A DNA stretch of 64,000 bases from Myxococcus sp. RHSTA-1-4 (GCF_020037125.1 NZ_JAIQDG010000029.1:1-64000), one strand, 5' to 3'; positions 47,157 to 56,782 are shown, counted from the stretch's first letter. Notes: generated by a model from the letters alone, not told the origin. Numbers and translations: made by a program.

Positions 47157-48386
47157 ATGTCCAAAGTGCTGGCAATGATTCTGGCGGGCGGTGCGGGTAC
47201 CCGCCTGGAGCCCCTCACCCGCGAGCGCGCGAAGCCCGCGGTGCCGTTCGGGGGCCGCTACCGCATCATCGACTTCGTCCTCTCCAACTTCGCGAACTCC
47301 GGCGTCTACCGGATGAAGGTGCTGACCCAGTACAAGAGCGACTCGCTGAACAACCACCTGTCCCGCGCGTGGCGGATGACGGCCTTCCTGGGCCACTACG
47401 TGGAGTCCGTGCCCGCGCAGATGCGGACGGGCCTGGACTGGTACAAGGGCAGCGCGGACGCCATCTACCAGAACCTCAACATCATCACCGACGAGGAGCC
47501 GGACCACATCTTCGTCTTCGGCGCGGACCACGTGTACCGGATGGACACGCGGCAGATGCTGGACTTCCACATCGCCAAGAAGGCCGCGTGCACGGTGGCC
47601 GCGATTCCGGTGCCGATTGAGCAGGGGCGGGAGTTCGGCATCATCGACGTGGGGCCGGACGGACGGATGCGGCAGTTCCTGGAGAAGCCGAAGGACCCTC
47701 CGCCCATGCCGGGCAACCCGAAGATGTGCCTGGCGTCCATGGGCAACTACCTCTTCACCACGGACGTGCTGGTGCAGGAGGTGGTGCGGGACGCGGCGAA
47801 CGAGACGAGCGCGCACGACTTCGGCAAGTCCATCATCAGCGAGCTGTACAAGAGCGCGCCGGTGTACGTGTACGACTTCGCGCGGAACGAGGTGCCCGGC
47901 CAGGAGGAGAAGGAGCGCGGCTACTGGCGGGACGTGGGGAACATCGACGTGTACTACGAGTCCAACATGGAGCTCGTGCAGGTCGACCCCATCTTCAACC
48001 TCTACAACGACCGCTGGCCCATCCACACGCAGACGAACAACTACCCGCCGGCCAAGTTCGTCTTCGCGGACAAGGAGAACAACCGCGTGGGCCACGCCAC
48101 GGACTCGCTGGTGGCCGAGGGCAGCATCATCTCCGGCGGCCACGTGCACCGCTCGGTGCTGTCCCCGAAGGTGCGCGTGAATTCCTACTCGGAGGTGGAG
48201 GACTGCATCCTCTTCGAGAACGTCACCATCGGCCGGCGCTGCCGCATCCGCCGGGCCATCATCGACAAGAACGTGGAGATTCCGCAGGGGACGACCATTG
48301 GCTACGACCCGGTGGAGGACAAGCGGCGCTTCCACGTCACGCCGGGCGGAGTGGTGGTCATCCCCAAGGGCATGAAGGTGACCTGA
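47157..48386 (+). CDS. glgC: Glucose-1-phosphate adenylyltransferase GlgC
   Basis: A 409-residue ADP-glucose pyrophosphorylase, the committing step of glycogen synthesis. [29 protein letters not shown] (quoted in part; residues 5-33) is the nucleotidyltransferase loop, and [23 protein letters not shown] and a C-terminal left-handed beta-helix ([14 protein letters not shown]) complete the family pattern. The ATG at 47157 starts just before the loop and lacks a strong ribosome-binding site. With GlgX and TreY encoded on the other side of the elb-like operon, the window holds both a synthetic and a degradative glycogen step. The GNAT gene follows after seven bases. Confidence 0.96.
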   Translation: MSKVLAMILAGGAGTRLEPLTRERAKPAVPFGGRYRIIDFVLSNFANSGVYRMKVLTQYKSDSLNNHLSRAWRMTAFLGHYVESVPAQMRTGLDWYKGSADAIYQNLNIITDEEPDHIFVFGADHVYRMDTRQMLDFHIAKKAACTVAAIPVPIEQGREFGIIDVGPDGRMRQFLEKPKDPPPMPGNPKMCLASMGNYLFTTDVLVQEVVRDAANETSAHDFGKSIISELYKSAPVYVYDFARNEVPGQEEKERGYWRDVGNIDVYYESNMELVQVDPIFNLYNDRWPIHTQTNNYPPAKFVFADKENNRVGHATDSLVAEGSIISGGHVHRSVLSPKVRVNSYSEVEDCILFENVTIGRRCRIRRAIIDKNVEIPQGTTIGYDPVEDKRRFHVTPGGVVVIPKGMKVT

Positions 48387-48393
48387 GGCGGCC

Positions 48394-48912
48394 ATGGCCG
48401 TGGCGGGGGGGCTCCACCTGAGGCCGGCGCGGGAGGCGGACCGGCGCACCCTCTGGCGCATCCACACCCGGGCGGTGGAGACGCTGTGCGTGGGCGTCTA
48501 CGCGCCGCACGAGGTGAGCACCTGGGTGCGGCTGCTCAAGCCGGAGGGCTACCTGCAGCCGGACAAGCCCCGCACCGTGCTGGTGGCCGAGCGCGGACGG
48601 CGCATGGTGGGCTTCGGCCAGCTGGACGCGCGCGCGGGGGAGCTGGAGGCCCTCTACGTGGTGCCCGACGAGGTGGGCCGTGGCGTGGGCTCCACCCTGC
48701 TGGCGGCCCTGGAGTCCGCGGCGTGGCATGCCGGGGTGCCGCTGCTGGGCCTGGACGCCAGCCTCAACGCGGAGTCCTTCTACCGGCACCACGGCTACGT
48801 GTGGCTGCACGCGGCCCGGCGCCCGCTGACGCCGGAGGTGAAGCTCGCCTGCGTGCGGATGCAGAAGCGGCGGCCGGCCACGGCCCCGAGGCTGGAGCCG
48901 GCGACGCCGTGA
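48394..48912 (+). CDS. GNAT-family N-acetyltransferase
   Basis: A 172-residue acetyltransferase. LRPAREADRRTLWRIHTRAV is beta1/alpha1, LEALYVVPDEVGRGVGSTLL is the acetyl-CoA-binding motif A (Q/R-x-x-G-x-G/A as GRGVGS), and LLGLDASLNAESFYRHHGYV is the typical motif B. The substrate is unknown. It is seven bases after glgC on the same strand and ends in a palindrome before the convergent membrane-protein gene. Confidence 0.9.
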   Translation: MAVAGGLHLRPAREADRRTLWRIHTRAVETLCVGVYAPHEVSTWVRLLKPEGYLQPDKPRTVLVAERGRRMVGFGQLDARAGELEALYVVPDEVGRGVGSTLLAALESAAWHAGVPLLGLDASLNAESFYRHHGYVWLHAARRPLTPEVKLACVRMQKRRPATAPRLEPATP

Positions 48913-48942
48913 GGCCCGGGCCGGGGACTGTGAGCCCGGGCC
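48913..48942. terminator. Bidirectional palindrome between convergent genes
   Basis: GGCCCGGGC at 48913-48921 pairs perfectly with GCCCGGGCC at 48934-48942. It begins right after the GNAT stop and is 17 bp before the end of the convergent membrane-protein gene. There is no T tract, but the place and strength suggest a two-way terminator. Confidence 0.5.
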
Positions 48943-48958
48943 CGGAGCCAGGAGCGCG

Positions 48959-49414
48959 TCAGCTGAAAGCGGCGCGGACCTCGGGCTTGCGGAGCACCAC
49001 CAGGGCCCAGATGCCCAGGGGGATGCCCACGCAGACGCAGGGGCCGCAGCACGGGATGAGGGCGAGGATGGCGGCGGTGTTCGCCAGCCCGTAACTCTGG
49101 AGGCCCTTCATCCTCAGCGCGCCCAGGAAGACGAGCCCGTTGATGATGAGGTAGGGCAGCGTGAACACCATGCGCCCGGCCGTGGACGTGGAGAACTCGA
49201 GGAAGGCCCGCATCTGCTCCATGCTGGGGTCGCTCATCGCCTGCTCGAGCTTCGCCATCTGGTCCGGGTCGACGGGGCTGACGAGGCTCACCACGCCGTA
49301 CAGGAACGTCAGCGCGGCGGTGACCATCAGCAGGATGGCCGGCAGCGACACCGCCTCGCGCGCCTGCGCGCTCGAGCCCCCAGGCGATACCGGTGTCCCG
49401 AAGTTGTCTTGCAT
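48959..49414 (-). CDS. Small membrane protein with DUF4190-like helices
   Basis: A 151-residue integral membrane protein. The ATG at 49414 follows GAGAGGGGAAC. An N-terminal Ser/Gly-rich stretch leads to about four helices: SLPAILLMVTAALTFLYGVV, MVFTLPYLIINGLVFLGAL, ANTAAILALIPCCGPCVCVG and IPLGIWALVVL, then a short tail RKPEVRAAF. The last pair with CCGPCVCVGIPLGIWALVVL (in part) is the layout of DUF4190/DUF4870-like proteins. Four cysteines in the loop CCGPCVC are notable. The function is unknown. Confidence 0.75.
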   Translation of the reverse strand: MQDNFGTPVSPGGSSAQAREAVSLPAILLMVTAALTFLYGVVSLVSPVDPDQMAKLEQAMSDPSMEQMRAFLEFSTSTAGRMVFTLPYLIINGLVFLGALRMKGLQSYGLANTAAILALIPCCGPCVCVGIPLGIWALVVLRKPEVRAAFS

Positions 49415-49560
49415 GTTCCCCTCTCCCGTGTGCGGCTTGGATGGCGCGGGCACCGGCCCGGGCGGCGCCATTCAACCCGGAGAACGGCGAGCACGCCAAG
49501 ATGTATGACGTGCCCGCCGGGCAGTGAGCCCGGTACCGGTGCATCGGGCCCGAGCCCGGG

Positions 49561-49778
49561 CCATGAGGGTGAGCAGGGGCCGGCCGCACCACCTCGCGAA
49601 CGGTTCCAGCCTCCACCCGGGTCCAGGCTCAGGCCTTGAAGGTGAGCAGGGGTGCCAGCCGCGCCACCTCGCGCACGATGCCGGCCTCCACCCGGGTCCA
49701 GGCTCAGGCCTTGAAGGTGAGCAGGGGCGCCAGCCTCGCTACCTCGCGCACGATGCCGGCCTCCACCTGCGAGTCCAC
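49561..49778. repeat. Triplicated ~75-bp segment derived from the 3' end of rtcB
   Basis: The last ~75 bp of rtcB including its stop (49704-49778) is repeated, nearly identical, at 49629-49703, and again in more degraded form at 49561-49628. The markers GGTGAGCAGGGG occur at 49568, 49641 and 49716, giving periods of 73 and 75 bp. The duplicates lie beyond the rtcB stop codon, so they would be 3'-untranslated. They look like slipped-strand or unequal-exchange copies. Confidence 0.85.
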
Positions 49779-51128
49779 CACGGGGCGGATGGGCTTGTAG
49801 GCCGCGGGCGCCTCCTCCACCCGCCGCTCGGCCCGGAGGCTGATGCAGTCCACCCCGGTGAGACCCAGCGCCGCCTCGCTGTGGTTCGCCCCGCCGCGCC
49901 CCATGGAGAAGCGCGAGCGCGCCCGGCCCGCGCCATGGGACGCGGACTCCAGCGAGCGCGCGTCGCCACACCCCACCATGAGGAAGGACGTGGCCCCCAT
50001 GGAGCCGGGGATGATGACGGGCTGCTCCGCCCCCGCCGGGCACGCGCCCTTGCGCGCCAGCCACCCGCCCTCGTACGGCAGCGTGAGGTTGTGCGGCACG
50101 TCATAGACGAGCGGCGCCTCCACCTCGCCGAACAGCTCGCGCAGCGTCTGGCGCAGCAGCTCCGCGAGCAGCAACCGGTTGAGGAAGGCGTAGTTGGCCG
50201 CGGTGGCCTCCGCCTCCAGGTACTCGGTCACCAGGCGCTCGTCCCCCAGCGGGAGGATGCCGCTGTCCGGGAAGGGCTTGCCCTCGGGCCACGCCTTGCG
50301 CGCCCGCTCCTGCCAGGCCACGCCCACGTGTTTGCCCACGTCGCGGCTGCCGGAGTGAATCATGAACGCGAGCTGTCCCTCGCGCACACCCCACCCCCAG
50401 GCCCGTGCCCGGTCCTCCACGGCCTCCACGCGCTGCACCTCGACGAAGTGGTTGCCGCCGCCGATGGTGGCCAGCCCCGCGTCGCGCACCACGCCCTCGC
50501 GGGTGAGGCTGCCGGGCGCCCACGTCGGAGCGCCCTTCAGCGCGCCGCCCAGGTGGATGCGCGCCACCTCCGCGTCGAGCTGGGCCAGGTCGGCCCGGCC
50601 CGCGCAGCCCAGCGGCCGCTCCAGCGTCTCCAGCAGCCAGCCGGGGATGCCGTCTCGCAGCAGCGCTTCCGAGGCGCGAGAGGACATGGCCACGTCCCGC
50701 GTGCCGAAGAAGTAGTGGCCCTTCATCCGCTCGACGAAGGTGTCGCGCTTCGCCAGGAAGGCGTCCACGGAGAGGTCCGCGACGTGCAGGCGCATGCCGC
50801 AGTTGATGTCGGTGCCGATGGCGCCAGGCACGACCAGGCCCCGCGTGTGCAGCACCGAGCCGATGGCCACGCCGGAGTCACCCGGGTGGAAGTCGGGGGT
50901 GGCGCGCACGCGCAGCACCTGGCCACCGCCCGGGTGCTTCAGGGCGGCGAGGTTGGCGAGCTGCCGGAAGGCCTTGCCCTCCACGGGCAGGTCCGGCGGG
51001 AGGAGCACCTCGGCGGGTGGTGCGTCGGCATCACCCAGGAGGCGCACGGTGTAGAGGCGACCGTCATAGGTCACCTCGAGCCCCTCGCGGGCAAGCGCCC
51101 GCAGGAGCCGATTCAGGTTCGGCTGCAT
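49704..51128 (-). CDS. rtcB: RtcB-family RNA ligase
   Basis: A 474-residue RNA ligase that joins 2',3'-cyclic phosphate or 3'-phosphate ends to 5'-OH ends using GTP and Mn2+. GTDINCGMR (~105-113) holds the metal-binding Asp and Cys, GGGNHFVE and HSGSRDVG carry further metal ligands, and SASHGAGRARSR contains the His that takes GMP. The core is intact, so it should be active. RtcB functions in RNA repair; in some bacteria it sits next to rsr and yrlA genes. Here the candidate Y RNAs are about 11-13 kb away. The start at 51128 fits the family. Its 3' end is tandemly duplicated downstream. Confidence 0.94.
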   Translation of the reverse strand: MQPNLNRLLRALAREGLEVTYDGRLYTVRLLGDADAPPAEVLLPPDLPVEGKAFRQLANLAALKHPGGGQVLRVRATPDFHPGDSGVAIGSVLHTRGLVVPGAIGTDINCGMRLHVADLSVDAFLAKRDTFVERMKGHYFFGTRDVAMSSRASEALLRDGIPGWLLETLERPLGCAGRADLAQLDAEVARIHLGGALKGAPTWAPGSLTREGVVRDAGLATIGGGNHFVEVQRVEAVEDRARAWGWGVREGQLAFMIHSGSRDVGKHVGVAWQERARKAWPEGKPFPDSGILPLGDERLVTEYLEAEATAANYAFLNRLLLAELLRQTLRELFGEVEAPLVYDVPHNLTLPYEGGWLARKGACPAGAEQPVIIPGSMGATSFLMVGCGDARSLESASHGAGRARSRFSMGRGGANHSEAALGLTGVDCISLRAERRVEEAPAAYKPIRPVVDSQVEAGIVREVARLAPLLTFKA

Positions 51129-51290
51129 GACCCAGCTCGGGAATGGCCCTGGTTCCCGTGTACGGGGCCCAGGGGGACGTGACGGAGGAGATGGTGGGAC
51201 CTTCGGGTCAGCAGCCGCGGTCGCCAGACGGCGCGAGGCCGTCGTCACCGTGCACGGACGGGAGCGGGGGCACTTCCTGACAGCGGGGCG

Positions 51291-52070
51291 CTACACGGCG
51301 GCGGACAGTCCACCATCCACGTTGATGGCGGTGCCGCTGATGTAGCCGGCGCGGGGGGACAGCAGGAAGGCGACCAGGTCCGCGAACTCCTCGGCCCGGC
51401 CCACCCGGCCCAGGGGGATGCCCGCGTGGCGCGCCATCTCCTGCTGGAAGGACTCCACGGGCTTGCCCACCTCGTGCGCGCGGCGCACCCACTGGCCGCT
51501 CTCGATGATGCCCACCAGCACGGCATTCACGCGGATGCCGTGCGGCCCGAGCTCCTTCGACAGCGCCTTCGTCAGCGCCAGGCCCGCGGCGCGAGACACC
51601 GAGGAAGGCGTCGAGTTCGCCCCCGGCGTCTTCGCGCTGATGGCCAGCACGTTGACGATGGAGCCGCCCCCAGCGTCCTTGAAGAGGGGAATCGCCTGCC
51701 GCGAGGCGCGGATGGCGGCGAACAGCTTGAGCTGGAGGTCCGCCTCCCACTCCGCGTCGCTCACCGAGGCGAAGGCCCGGGCAGCCGCGGTGCCGGCGTT
51801 GTTCACCAGCGCATCCACCCGCCCGAAGCGCGCATGCGCGGCGTCCACGAAGTGCTCCACCTGCCACTCCTTGGACACGTCGGCCTGGATGGTCAGCACG
51901 TCCCCGCCCTCGGCGCGCAGGGAGGCCGCGGTGGCTTCCAGGCGCTCCACGCCCCGGGCACAGAGGGCCACCTTCGCGCCCTCGCGGACCAGCCGCCGGG
52001 CCACCGCCGCCCCCAGCCCGTCCGAGCCCCCCGTCACCAGCACCACCTTGCCACCCAGCTCCAGGTCCAT
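51291..52070 (-). CDS. Short-chain dehydrogenase/reductase lacking catalytic Tyr/Lys
   Basis: A 259-residue classical-length SDR. VLVTGGSDGLGAAVA is the NAD(P) loop, LVNNAGTAAA the NNAG motif and YISGTAINVDGGLS the usual C terminus. The catalytic segment normally YxxxK reads SSVSRAA: Tyr is replaced by Ser and Lys by Arg. A Ser is present in the preceding strand (VNVLAISA). It may therefore be a non-catalytic binding or regulatory SDR, or use another residue. Surrounding sequence shows no frameshift, so this is not simple decay. It lies between rtcB and the deaminase gene on the same strand. Confidence 0.85.
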   Translation of the reverse strand: MDLELGGKVVLVTGGSDGLGAAVARRLVREGAKVALCARGVERLEATAASLRAEGGDVLTIQADVSKEWQVEHFVDAAHARFGRVDALVNNAGTAAARAFASVSDAEWEADLQLKLFAAIRASRQAIPLFKDAGGGSIVNVLAISAKTPGANSTPSSVSRAAGLALTKALSKELGPHGIRVNAVLVGIIESGQWVRRAHEVGKPVESFQQEMARHAGIPLGRVGRAEEFADLVAFLLSPRAGYISGTAINVDGGLSAAV

Positions 52071-52160
52071 GATGTCTCCTCCATTGCCGGCGCCCCACCG
52101 CGCCCCGGGGAACAGCGGGCTTCCCCGGAGCTGGCGCGCCGCGCGCCGGAGGCTATGTCA

Positions 52161-53321
52161 TCACGCTGTCTGCTTCACCGCCTGCCGCTTCTTGTCGAAG
52201 GCGGCCAGCGTGGTGGCGATCTCCTGGTTCACCATCCGCAACATGTCCTGCTTCTCGCGGAACGGGAGGAAGGCGCTCTTGAAGCCGGAGACGATGATGG
52301 TGGTCAGGTCCTCCAGCGACAGGCCCAGCTCCTTGTGCGCCACCCACAGCTCCTTCGTCACCGTGGTGTCGGTGATGAGGCGGTTGTCGGTGTTGATGGT
52401 CACCCGCAGGCCGTAGTCGAAGTAGAACTTCAGCGGGTGCGCGGTGATGCTGCTGACGGCGCCCGTCTGCACGTTGGAGGTGGGGCAGACCTCCAGCGGA
52501 ATCCGGTGGTCGTTGACGTAGTTGAGCAGGTCACCGTCCTCACGCAGCCGGGTGCCGTGGCCGATGCGGTGCGCGCCCAGGTTGTGGATGGCCTGGGAGA
52601 TGGACTCGGGGCCGTAGGCCTCGCCCGCGTGGGCGGTGCAGTTGACGTTGTTCTTGAGGATGAGCTGGAAGGCGTCCCGGTGGTCCTTGGCGGGGAAGCT
52701 GGCCTCGGCGCCGGCCAGGTCGAAGCCAATGACGCCCCGGTTCTTGTAGGCCACGGACAGCTCCGCCAGCCGCATGGACGTCTGCGGGTTGATGTGGCGG
52801 ATGCCGCAGACGATGACGCCGCACTTGATGCCCGTCTCCTTCTTCGCGGCGCGCAGGCCCTCGAGGACGGAGTCGATGACGGTGGTCATCTTCAGGCCCT
52901 TCTGGAGGTGGAGCGCCGGGGAGTAGCGCACCTCCAGCCAGCGCACGTTCTCCGCCGCGGCGTCCACCGCCAGCTCGTACGCGGAGCGGTAGAGCGCATC
53001 CGCCGTCTGGAGCACGGAGAGCGTCACGTCGAAGGCGACGAGGTACTCCTCCAGGCTCTTGCACACCTCGCCCATGTGGATGGCCCTGGCCAGCCCGTCC
53101 TCGGTGTCCGCGGGCAGCCTCACCTTCTGCTGCTCGGCCAGCTCGAGGATGGTCTTCAGGCGCATGGAGCCGTCGAGGTGGCAGTGCAGGTCCGTCTTGG
53201 GGAGCGCGTGCAGCAATTCCTCGGTCACCGCCAGCGTGGGGGGCGGCACCAGGTCCGTCCGCCGGGCGGAGGAGGGGATGCCGGTCGCGCTGGGAAACTC
53301 GTCTTCACGAATGGTAGGCAT
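52161..53321 (-). CDS. add: Adenosine deaminase
   Basis: A 386-residue metal-dependent deaminase of the ADA family, converting adenosine to inosine. KTDLHCHLDGSM (first metal His pair), VNCTAHAGEAYGPES (His and catalytic Glu), GAHRIGHGTRL and CPTSNVQTG, then INTDNRLITDT (metal Asp), are the expected motifs; NTDN is the bacterial variant. The ATG at 53321 follows AAGGAAGGAAC. The upstream region is only 35 bp before the divergent PQQ-type lipoprotein gene starts, so both promoters are packed together. Role in purine salvage. Confidence 0.93.
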   Translation of the reverse strand: MPTIREDEFPSATGIPSSARRTDLVPPPTLAVTEELLHALPKTDLHCHLDGSMRLKTILELAEQQKVRLPADTEDGLARAIHMGEVCKSLEEYLVAFDVTLSVLQTADALYRSAYELAVDAAAENVRWLEVRYSPALHLQKGLKMTTVIDSVLEGLRAAKKETGIKCGVIVCGIRHINPQTSMRLAELSVAYKNRGVIGFDLAGAEASFPAKDHRDAFQLILKNNVNCTAHAGEAYGPESISQAIHNLGAHRIGHGTRLREDGDLLNYVNDHRIPLEVCPTSNVQTGAVSSITAHPLKFYFDYGLRVTINTDNRLITDTTVTKELWVAHKELGLSLEDLTTIIVSGFKSAFLPFREKQDMLRMVNQEIATTLAAFDKKRQAVKQTA

Positions 53322-53356
53322 GGTCGAAGTTCCTTCCTTACGCCATCCTCCAAACC

Positions 53357-54457
53357 ATGTCGCCCCGCGCATGTCCATGCACGCCCCTGCTACCCGCCCT
53401 GGCGCTGACACTGGTGGCGGCCGTGGGATGCAAGGAGCCCGCCGAGACGGCCTTCCGCGTCTCCACCGACGCCTCCTCGCGCGCCGGGCTGGTGGCCCTG
53501 GGGGACGGCGTCGTCACCGGCAACGAGGCCGGCACGGTGGTGCGCCTGGACCGGACCGGGCGCGTCATATGGCGGGTGGCGCTCGGCCGGGAGGTGGCCA
53601 CCCGTCCCGCGCTGGCCGGGGACAGCCTCATCGTGGGCACGGTGGCCGGAGACCTGGTGCGGCTGGGGCTCGCGGATGGAAAGGAGCGCTGGCGTCTCTC
53701 CGGGGAGCCGCCCGTCCTCACACCGCCCGTGGTGGATGAGGCAGGCACCTGGGTGTACCTCGTGGCCCCGGACGGCGCCGTGCGCGCGCACGCGGTGGAG
53801 ACGGGCAAGGTGCGGTGGCGCAGCCCCGCTCCTCCCAGGGCGCGGGAAGCCGTGCCGGACACCCCACGCGGGCTGCCCGCTCCGGTGCTCGCCGAGGGAC
53901 TGCTGCTGGTGGCCCGTGGGGAGGCGGGGCTGGCGGCGCTCTCCGTGGAGGATGGGACACCGGCCTGGCGGTACGACGCACGGGACGTGGTGGGGATGGA
54001 GCCCTGGCGGGACACCGTCTACGTGGGCACGCGCTCCGGGCGCGTCATCGCACTGGGCGTCAAGGATGGTAAGCCCCTGTGGGAGCAGTCCCCCACGGCG
54101 AGCCTTACGGGACCACCGTCGCTGGCGCTGGGCACGCTGTGGGTCGGGGCGCAGCAGGCGGACTCGCCCCTCCTCGTGGGGCTGGCCCCGGCGGATGGGA
54201 AGGAGGTGGCACGGCTTCCCCTGCCCGACCCGCTCGTGACGGAGGTGGCGTCCATCCGCGAGGACATGCTGCTGGTGCCCACCCGTGGGCGCGAGGGCCG
54301 GCTCGTCGCACTGCGGCAACCAGGCTGGGAGCGCGTCTTCTCGCTGCGCACGGACACGCCACTGCGCACGCCACCCGTCGTCATGGGGGACCAGGTGTTC
54401 GTGCTGGGACTGGACGGGCGGGTGCTGTCGTGGCGGCTGCGGCCTCCCGAGCCATGA
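53357..54457 (+). CDS. PQQ-like beta-propeller lipoprotein
   Basis: A 366-residue exported protein. The N terminus LLPALALTLVAAVGC has a lipobox-like VGC at about residue 25. The mature protein is a set of PQQ-like propeller blades: VVTGNEAGTVVRLDRTGRVIWRV (in part), LIVGTVAGDLVRLGLADGKERW, VYVGTRSGRVIALGVKDGKPLW and VFVLGLDGRVLSWRL. Repeats of this kind occur in BamB and other scaffold lipoproteins; no enzyme is implied. It diverges from add with 35 bp between starts and converges on uvrD. Confidence 0.85.
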   Translation: MSPRACPCTPLLPALALTLVAAVGCKEPAETAFRVSTDASSRAGLVALGDGVVTGNEAGTVVRLDRTGRVIWRVALGREVATRPALAGDSLIVGTVAGDLVRLGLADGKERWRLSGEPPVLTPPVVDEAGTWVYLVAPDGAVRAHAVETGKVRWRSPAPPRAREAVPDTPRGLPAPVLAEGLLLVARGEAGLAALSVEDGTPAWRYDARDVVGMEPWRDTVYVGTRSGRVIALGVKDGKPLWEQSPTASLTGPPSLALGTLWVGAQQADSPLLVGLAPADGKEVARLPLPDPLVTEVASIREDMLLVPTRGREGRLVALRQPGWERVFSLRTDTPLRTPPVVMGDQVFVLGLDGRVLSWRLRPPEP

Positions 54458-54469
54458 GCCCGGGGCGGC

Positions 54470-56782
54470 TCACCCGGGAATCAGGAAGCGGGCGATGACG
54501 CGCTTGAGGCCCACGCCTCCGCCGAACTCCACCGTCACCTTCGCATTCGGCCCGCTGCCGTCCGCCGCCACGATGCGGCCGGTGCCGAACTGCTCGTGGC
54601 GCACGCGCATGCCGCGCACGTCCCCGCCCACCCCGTCCATGTCCGACGCCTGCGAGTACGAGCGGTCGATGCGCGGCCCGTCGTCCTCGTCATACGCGCG
54701 CTTGCGCGGCGCCACAGCCGAGGGCCGGGGCGGCTCCGCCACCTCCTGCTCGGTGATGCCGAAGAGCCCCGGGGGCACGTCCCGCAGGAAGCGGCTGGGC
54801 GGGTTGTAGCGCAGCTCGCCAAACAGCGAGCGGCACTGCGCCAGGCTCACGAAGAGCCGCTTGCGCGCCCGCGTGAAGCCCACGTAGCAGAGGCGCCGCT
54901 CCTCGGCCATCTCCTCCCCGTCATCGGGGTCCTCGCCCCTGAGCGCGCGCGAGTGCGGGAAGACGCCGTCCTCCATGCCCGTGAGGAACACCGCGTCGAA
55001 CTCCAGGCCCTTGGCCGCGTGCAGCGTCATCAGCGCCACCCGGCCCTCCCCCACCTCCGCGTCCGCCTCGCCCACCAGCGAAATCTGCTCCAGGAACGCC
55101 TGCAAGGGCGGCACGTCCGCCGTCAGCGGGGCCGCGTCCACCTCCGGCGGCACCTCCGCCGGAGCATTCTGCGCCGCCGCCACCGCCGCGGCGGCCCGGT
55201 TCAGGTCGAACTCCTGCGCGGCGCCCAGGAACTCGCGCAGGTTCTCCGCGCGCGTCTGCGACTCGTCGCTGCCCTCGGCCTGGAGCGTCTCCACCAGCTT
55301 CGTCTCGCGCAGCATCTGCTCCACCGCGCTCGCCGCGTCCTTCGCGTCCAGCGCGAAGGTGGCCAGGGACGTGAGCAGCCCCCGGAAGCCCTTCAGCCGC
55401 TTCACCGCCGCGGCGTTGAGCGCGGGGATGGTCTCCGGCTGCGCCAGCGCCTCGTACAGGCTGACGCCCCGCGAGTTGGCGTAGTCCGTCACCCGCTCCA
55501 CCGTGGTGTCGCCAATGCCGCGCGCCGGCGTGTTGATGATGCGAAGGAGGTCCGCGTCCGAGCGCGGGTTCACCATCAGCCGCAGGTACGCGGACGCGTC
55601 GCGCACCTCCGCCCGGTCATAGAAGCTGCGGCCGCTCACCAGCGTGTACGGCACCCGCGCCAGCCGCAGCCCCTCTTCCAGCACGCGGCTCTGCGCGTTC
55701 ACCCGGTAGAACACCGCCATGCTGGAGAACTTGATGAAGCCCTCCCGCTGGAGCGAGAGAATCCGCCGCGCCACCTCCTGCGCCTCGGACCGCTCGTCGC
55801 GGTTGAGCAGCAGGGTGAGGTTCTCCCCCCGCTGGCGGTCCGACCAGAGCTTCTTCGGCATGCGCCGCGTGTTCTTGCTGATGACCTCGTGCGCGGCCGT
55901 GAGGATGTTCTGGTCGGAGCGGTAGTTCTGCTCCAGCTTCACCACCTTCGCGCCGGGGTACTGCCGCGGGAAGTTGAGGATGTTGTCCACGTCCGCGCCG
56001 CGCCAGCGGTAGATGGACTGGTCGTCGTCGCCCACCACCACCAGGTTCGCCGACGGCGGCGGGGCCAGCAGCTTGAGCAGCTCGTACTGCACCGGGTTGG
56101 TGTCCTGGAACTCGTCCACCAGCACGTGGTGGAAGCGGCGCCGGTAGTTCTCCAGCACGTCCGGCCGGGTGCGGAACAGCGTCACCAGCAGGAGCAGCAG
56201 GTCGCCGAAGTCCACCGCGTTGGCCGCGCGCAGCCGCTCCTGGTAGGCCGCGTACACCTTGCGCACCAGCATGCCGCGCTCGTCGCCCGGCTCCACCTGC
56301 ATGTGCTCCGGCAGGCGCGCCGCGTTCTTCTCCTGGTCGATGCGGTGCAGGATTTCGCGCGGCTGCATGGACTGCTCGATGCCCGCCTCGCGCATGGCCC
56401 GCTTCACCACGTTGAGCTGGTCCGAGTCGTCATAGATGACGAACGAGCGGGTGAGCCCCACGTGCTCCGCCTCGCGCCGCAGAATCATGGCCGCCGACGA
56501 GTGGAACGTGCTCACCACCAGGTCGTTGGCCTGCGCGCCCAACAGCTGAGCCAGGCGCTCGCGCATCTCCCGCGCGGCCTTGTTGGTGAAGGTGACGGCG
56601 AGGATGCGCCACGGGAAGACGCCGTGGACCTTCACCAGGTACGCCACCCGGCGGGTGATGACGCGCGTCTTGCCGCTGCCGGCGCCCGACAGGACGAGCA
56701 GGGGCCCGCCGCCATGCAGCACGGCCTCGCGCTGGGGGTCATTCAGGTCTTCGAGGAGGGCGATTTCGTGGGGGTTCTTCAC
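54470..56782 (-). CDS. UvrD/PcrA-type DNA helicase
   Basis: A 770-residue superfamily 1A 3'-5' helicase. Motifs in order: Q motif LNDPQREAVLHGGGP, Walker A SGAGSGKTR (32-40), Ia AVTFTNKAAREM, II HHVLVDEFQDTN, III VVGDDDQSIYRWRGA, IV LEQNYRSDQNIL, V LMTLHAAKGLEFDAVF and VI ERRLCYVGFTRARKRL. Length and the C-terminal Tudor-like tail (GTGRIVAADGSGPNAKVTVEF) fit PcrA/UvrD. Roles are nucleotide-excision and mismatch repair and fork restart. Both uvrD and pcrA names are used for this group in the phylum, so I leave the symbol empty. Confidence 0.95.
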   Translation of the reverse strand: MKNPHEIALLEDLNDPQREAVLHGGGPLLVLSGAGSGKTRVITRRVAYLVKVHGVFPWRILAVTFTNKAAREMRERLAQLLGAQANDLVVSTFHSSAAMILRREAEHVGLTRSFVIYDDSDQLNVVKRAMREAGIEQSMQPREILHRIDQEKNAARLPEHMQVEPGDERGMLVRKVYAAYQERLRAANAVDFGDLLLLLVTLFRTRPDVLENYRRRFHHVLVDEFQDTNPVQYELLKLLAPPPSANLVVVGDDDQSIYRWRGADVDNILNFPRQYPGAKVVKLEQNYRSDQNILTAAHEVISKNTRRMPKKLWSDRQRGENLTLLLNRDERSEAQEVARRILSLQREGFIKFSSMAVFYRVNAQSRVLEEGLRLARVPYTLVSGRSFYDRAEVRDASAYLRLMVNPRSDADLLRIINTPARGIGDTTVERVTDYANSRGVSLYEALAQPETIPALNAAAVKRLKGFRGLLTSLATFALDAKDAASAVEQMLRETKLVETLQAEGSDESQTRAENLREFLGAAQEFDLNRAAAAVAAAQNAPAEVPPEVDAAPLTADVPPLQAFLEQISLVGEADAEVGEGRVALMTLHAAKGLEFDAVFLTGMEDGVFPHSRALRGEDPDDGEEMAEERRLCYVGFTRARKRLFVSLAQCRSLFGELRYNPPSRFLRDVPPGLFGITEQEVAEPPRPSAVAPRKRAYDEDDGPRIDRSYSQASDMDGVGGDVRGMRVRHEQFGTGRIVAADGSGPNAKVTVEFGGGVGLKRVIARFLIPG

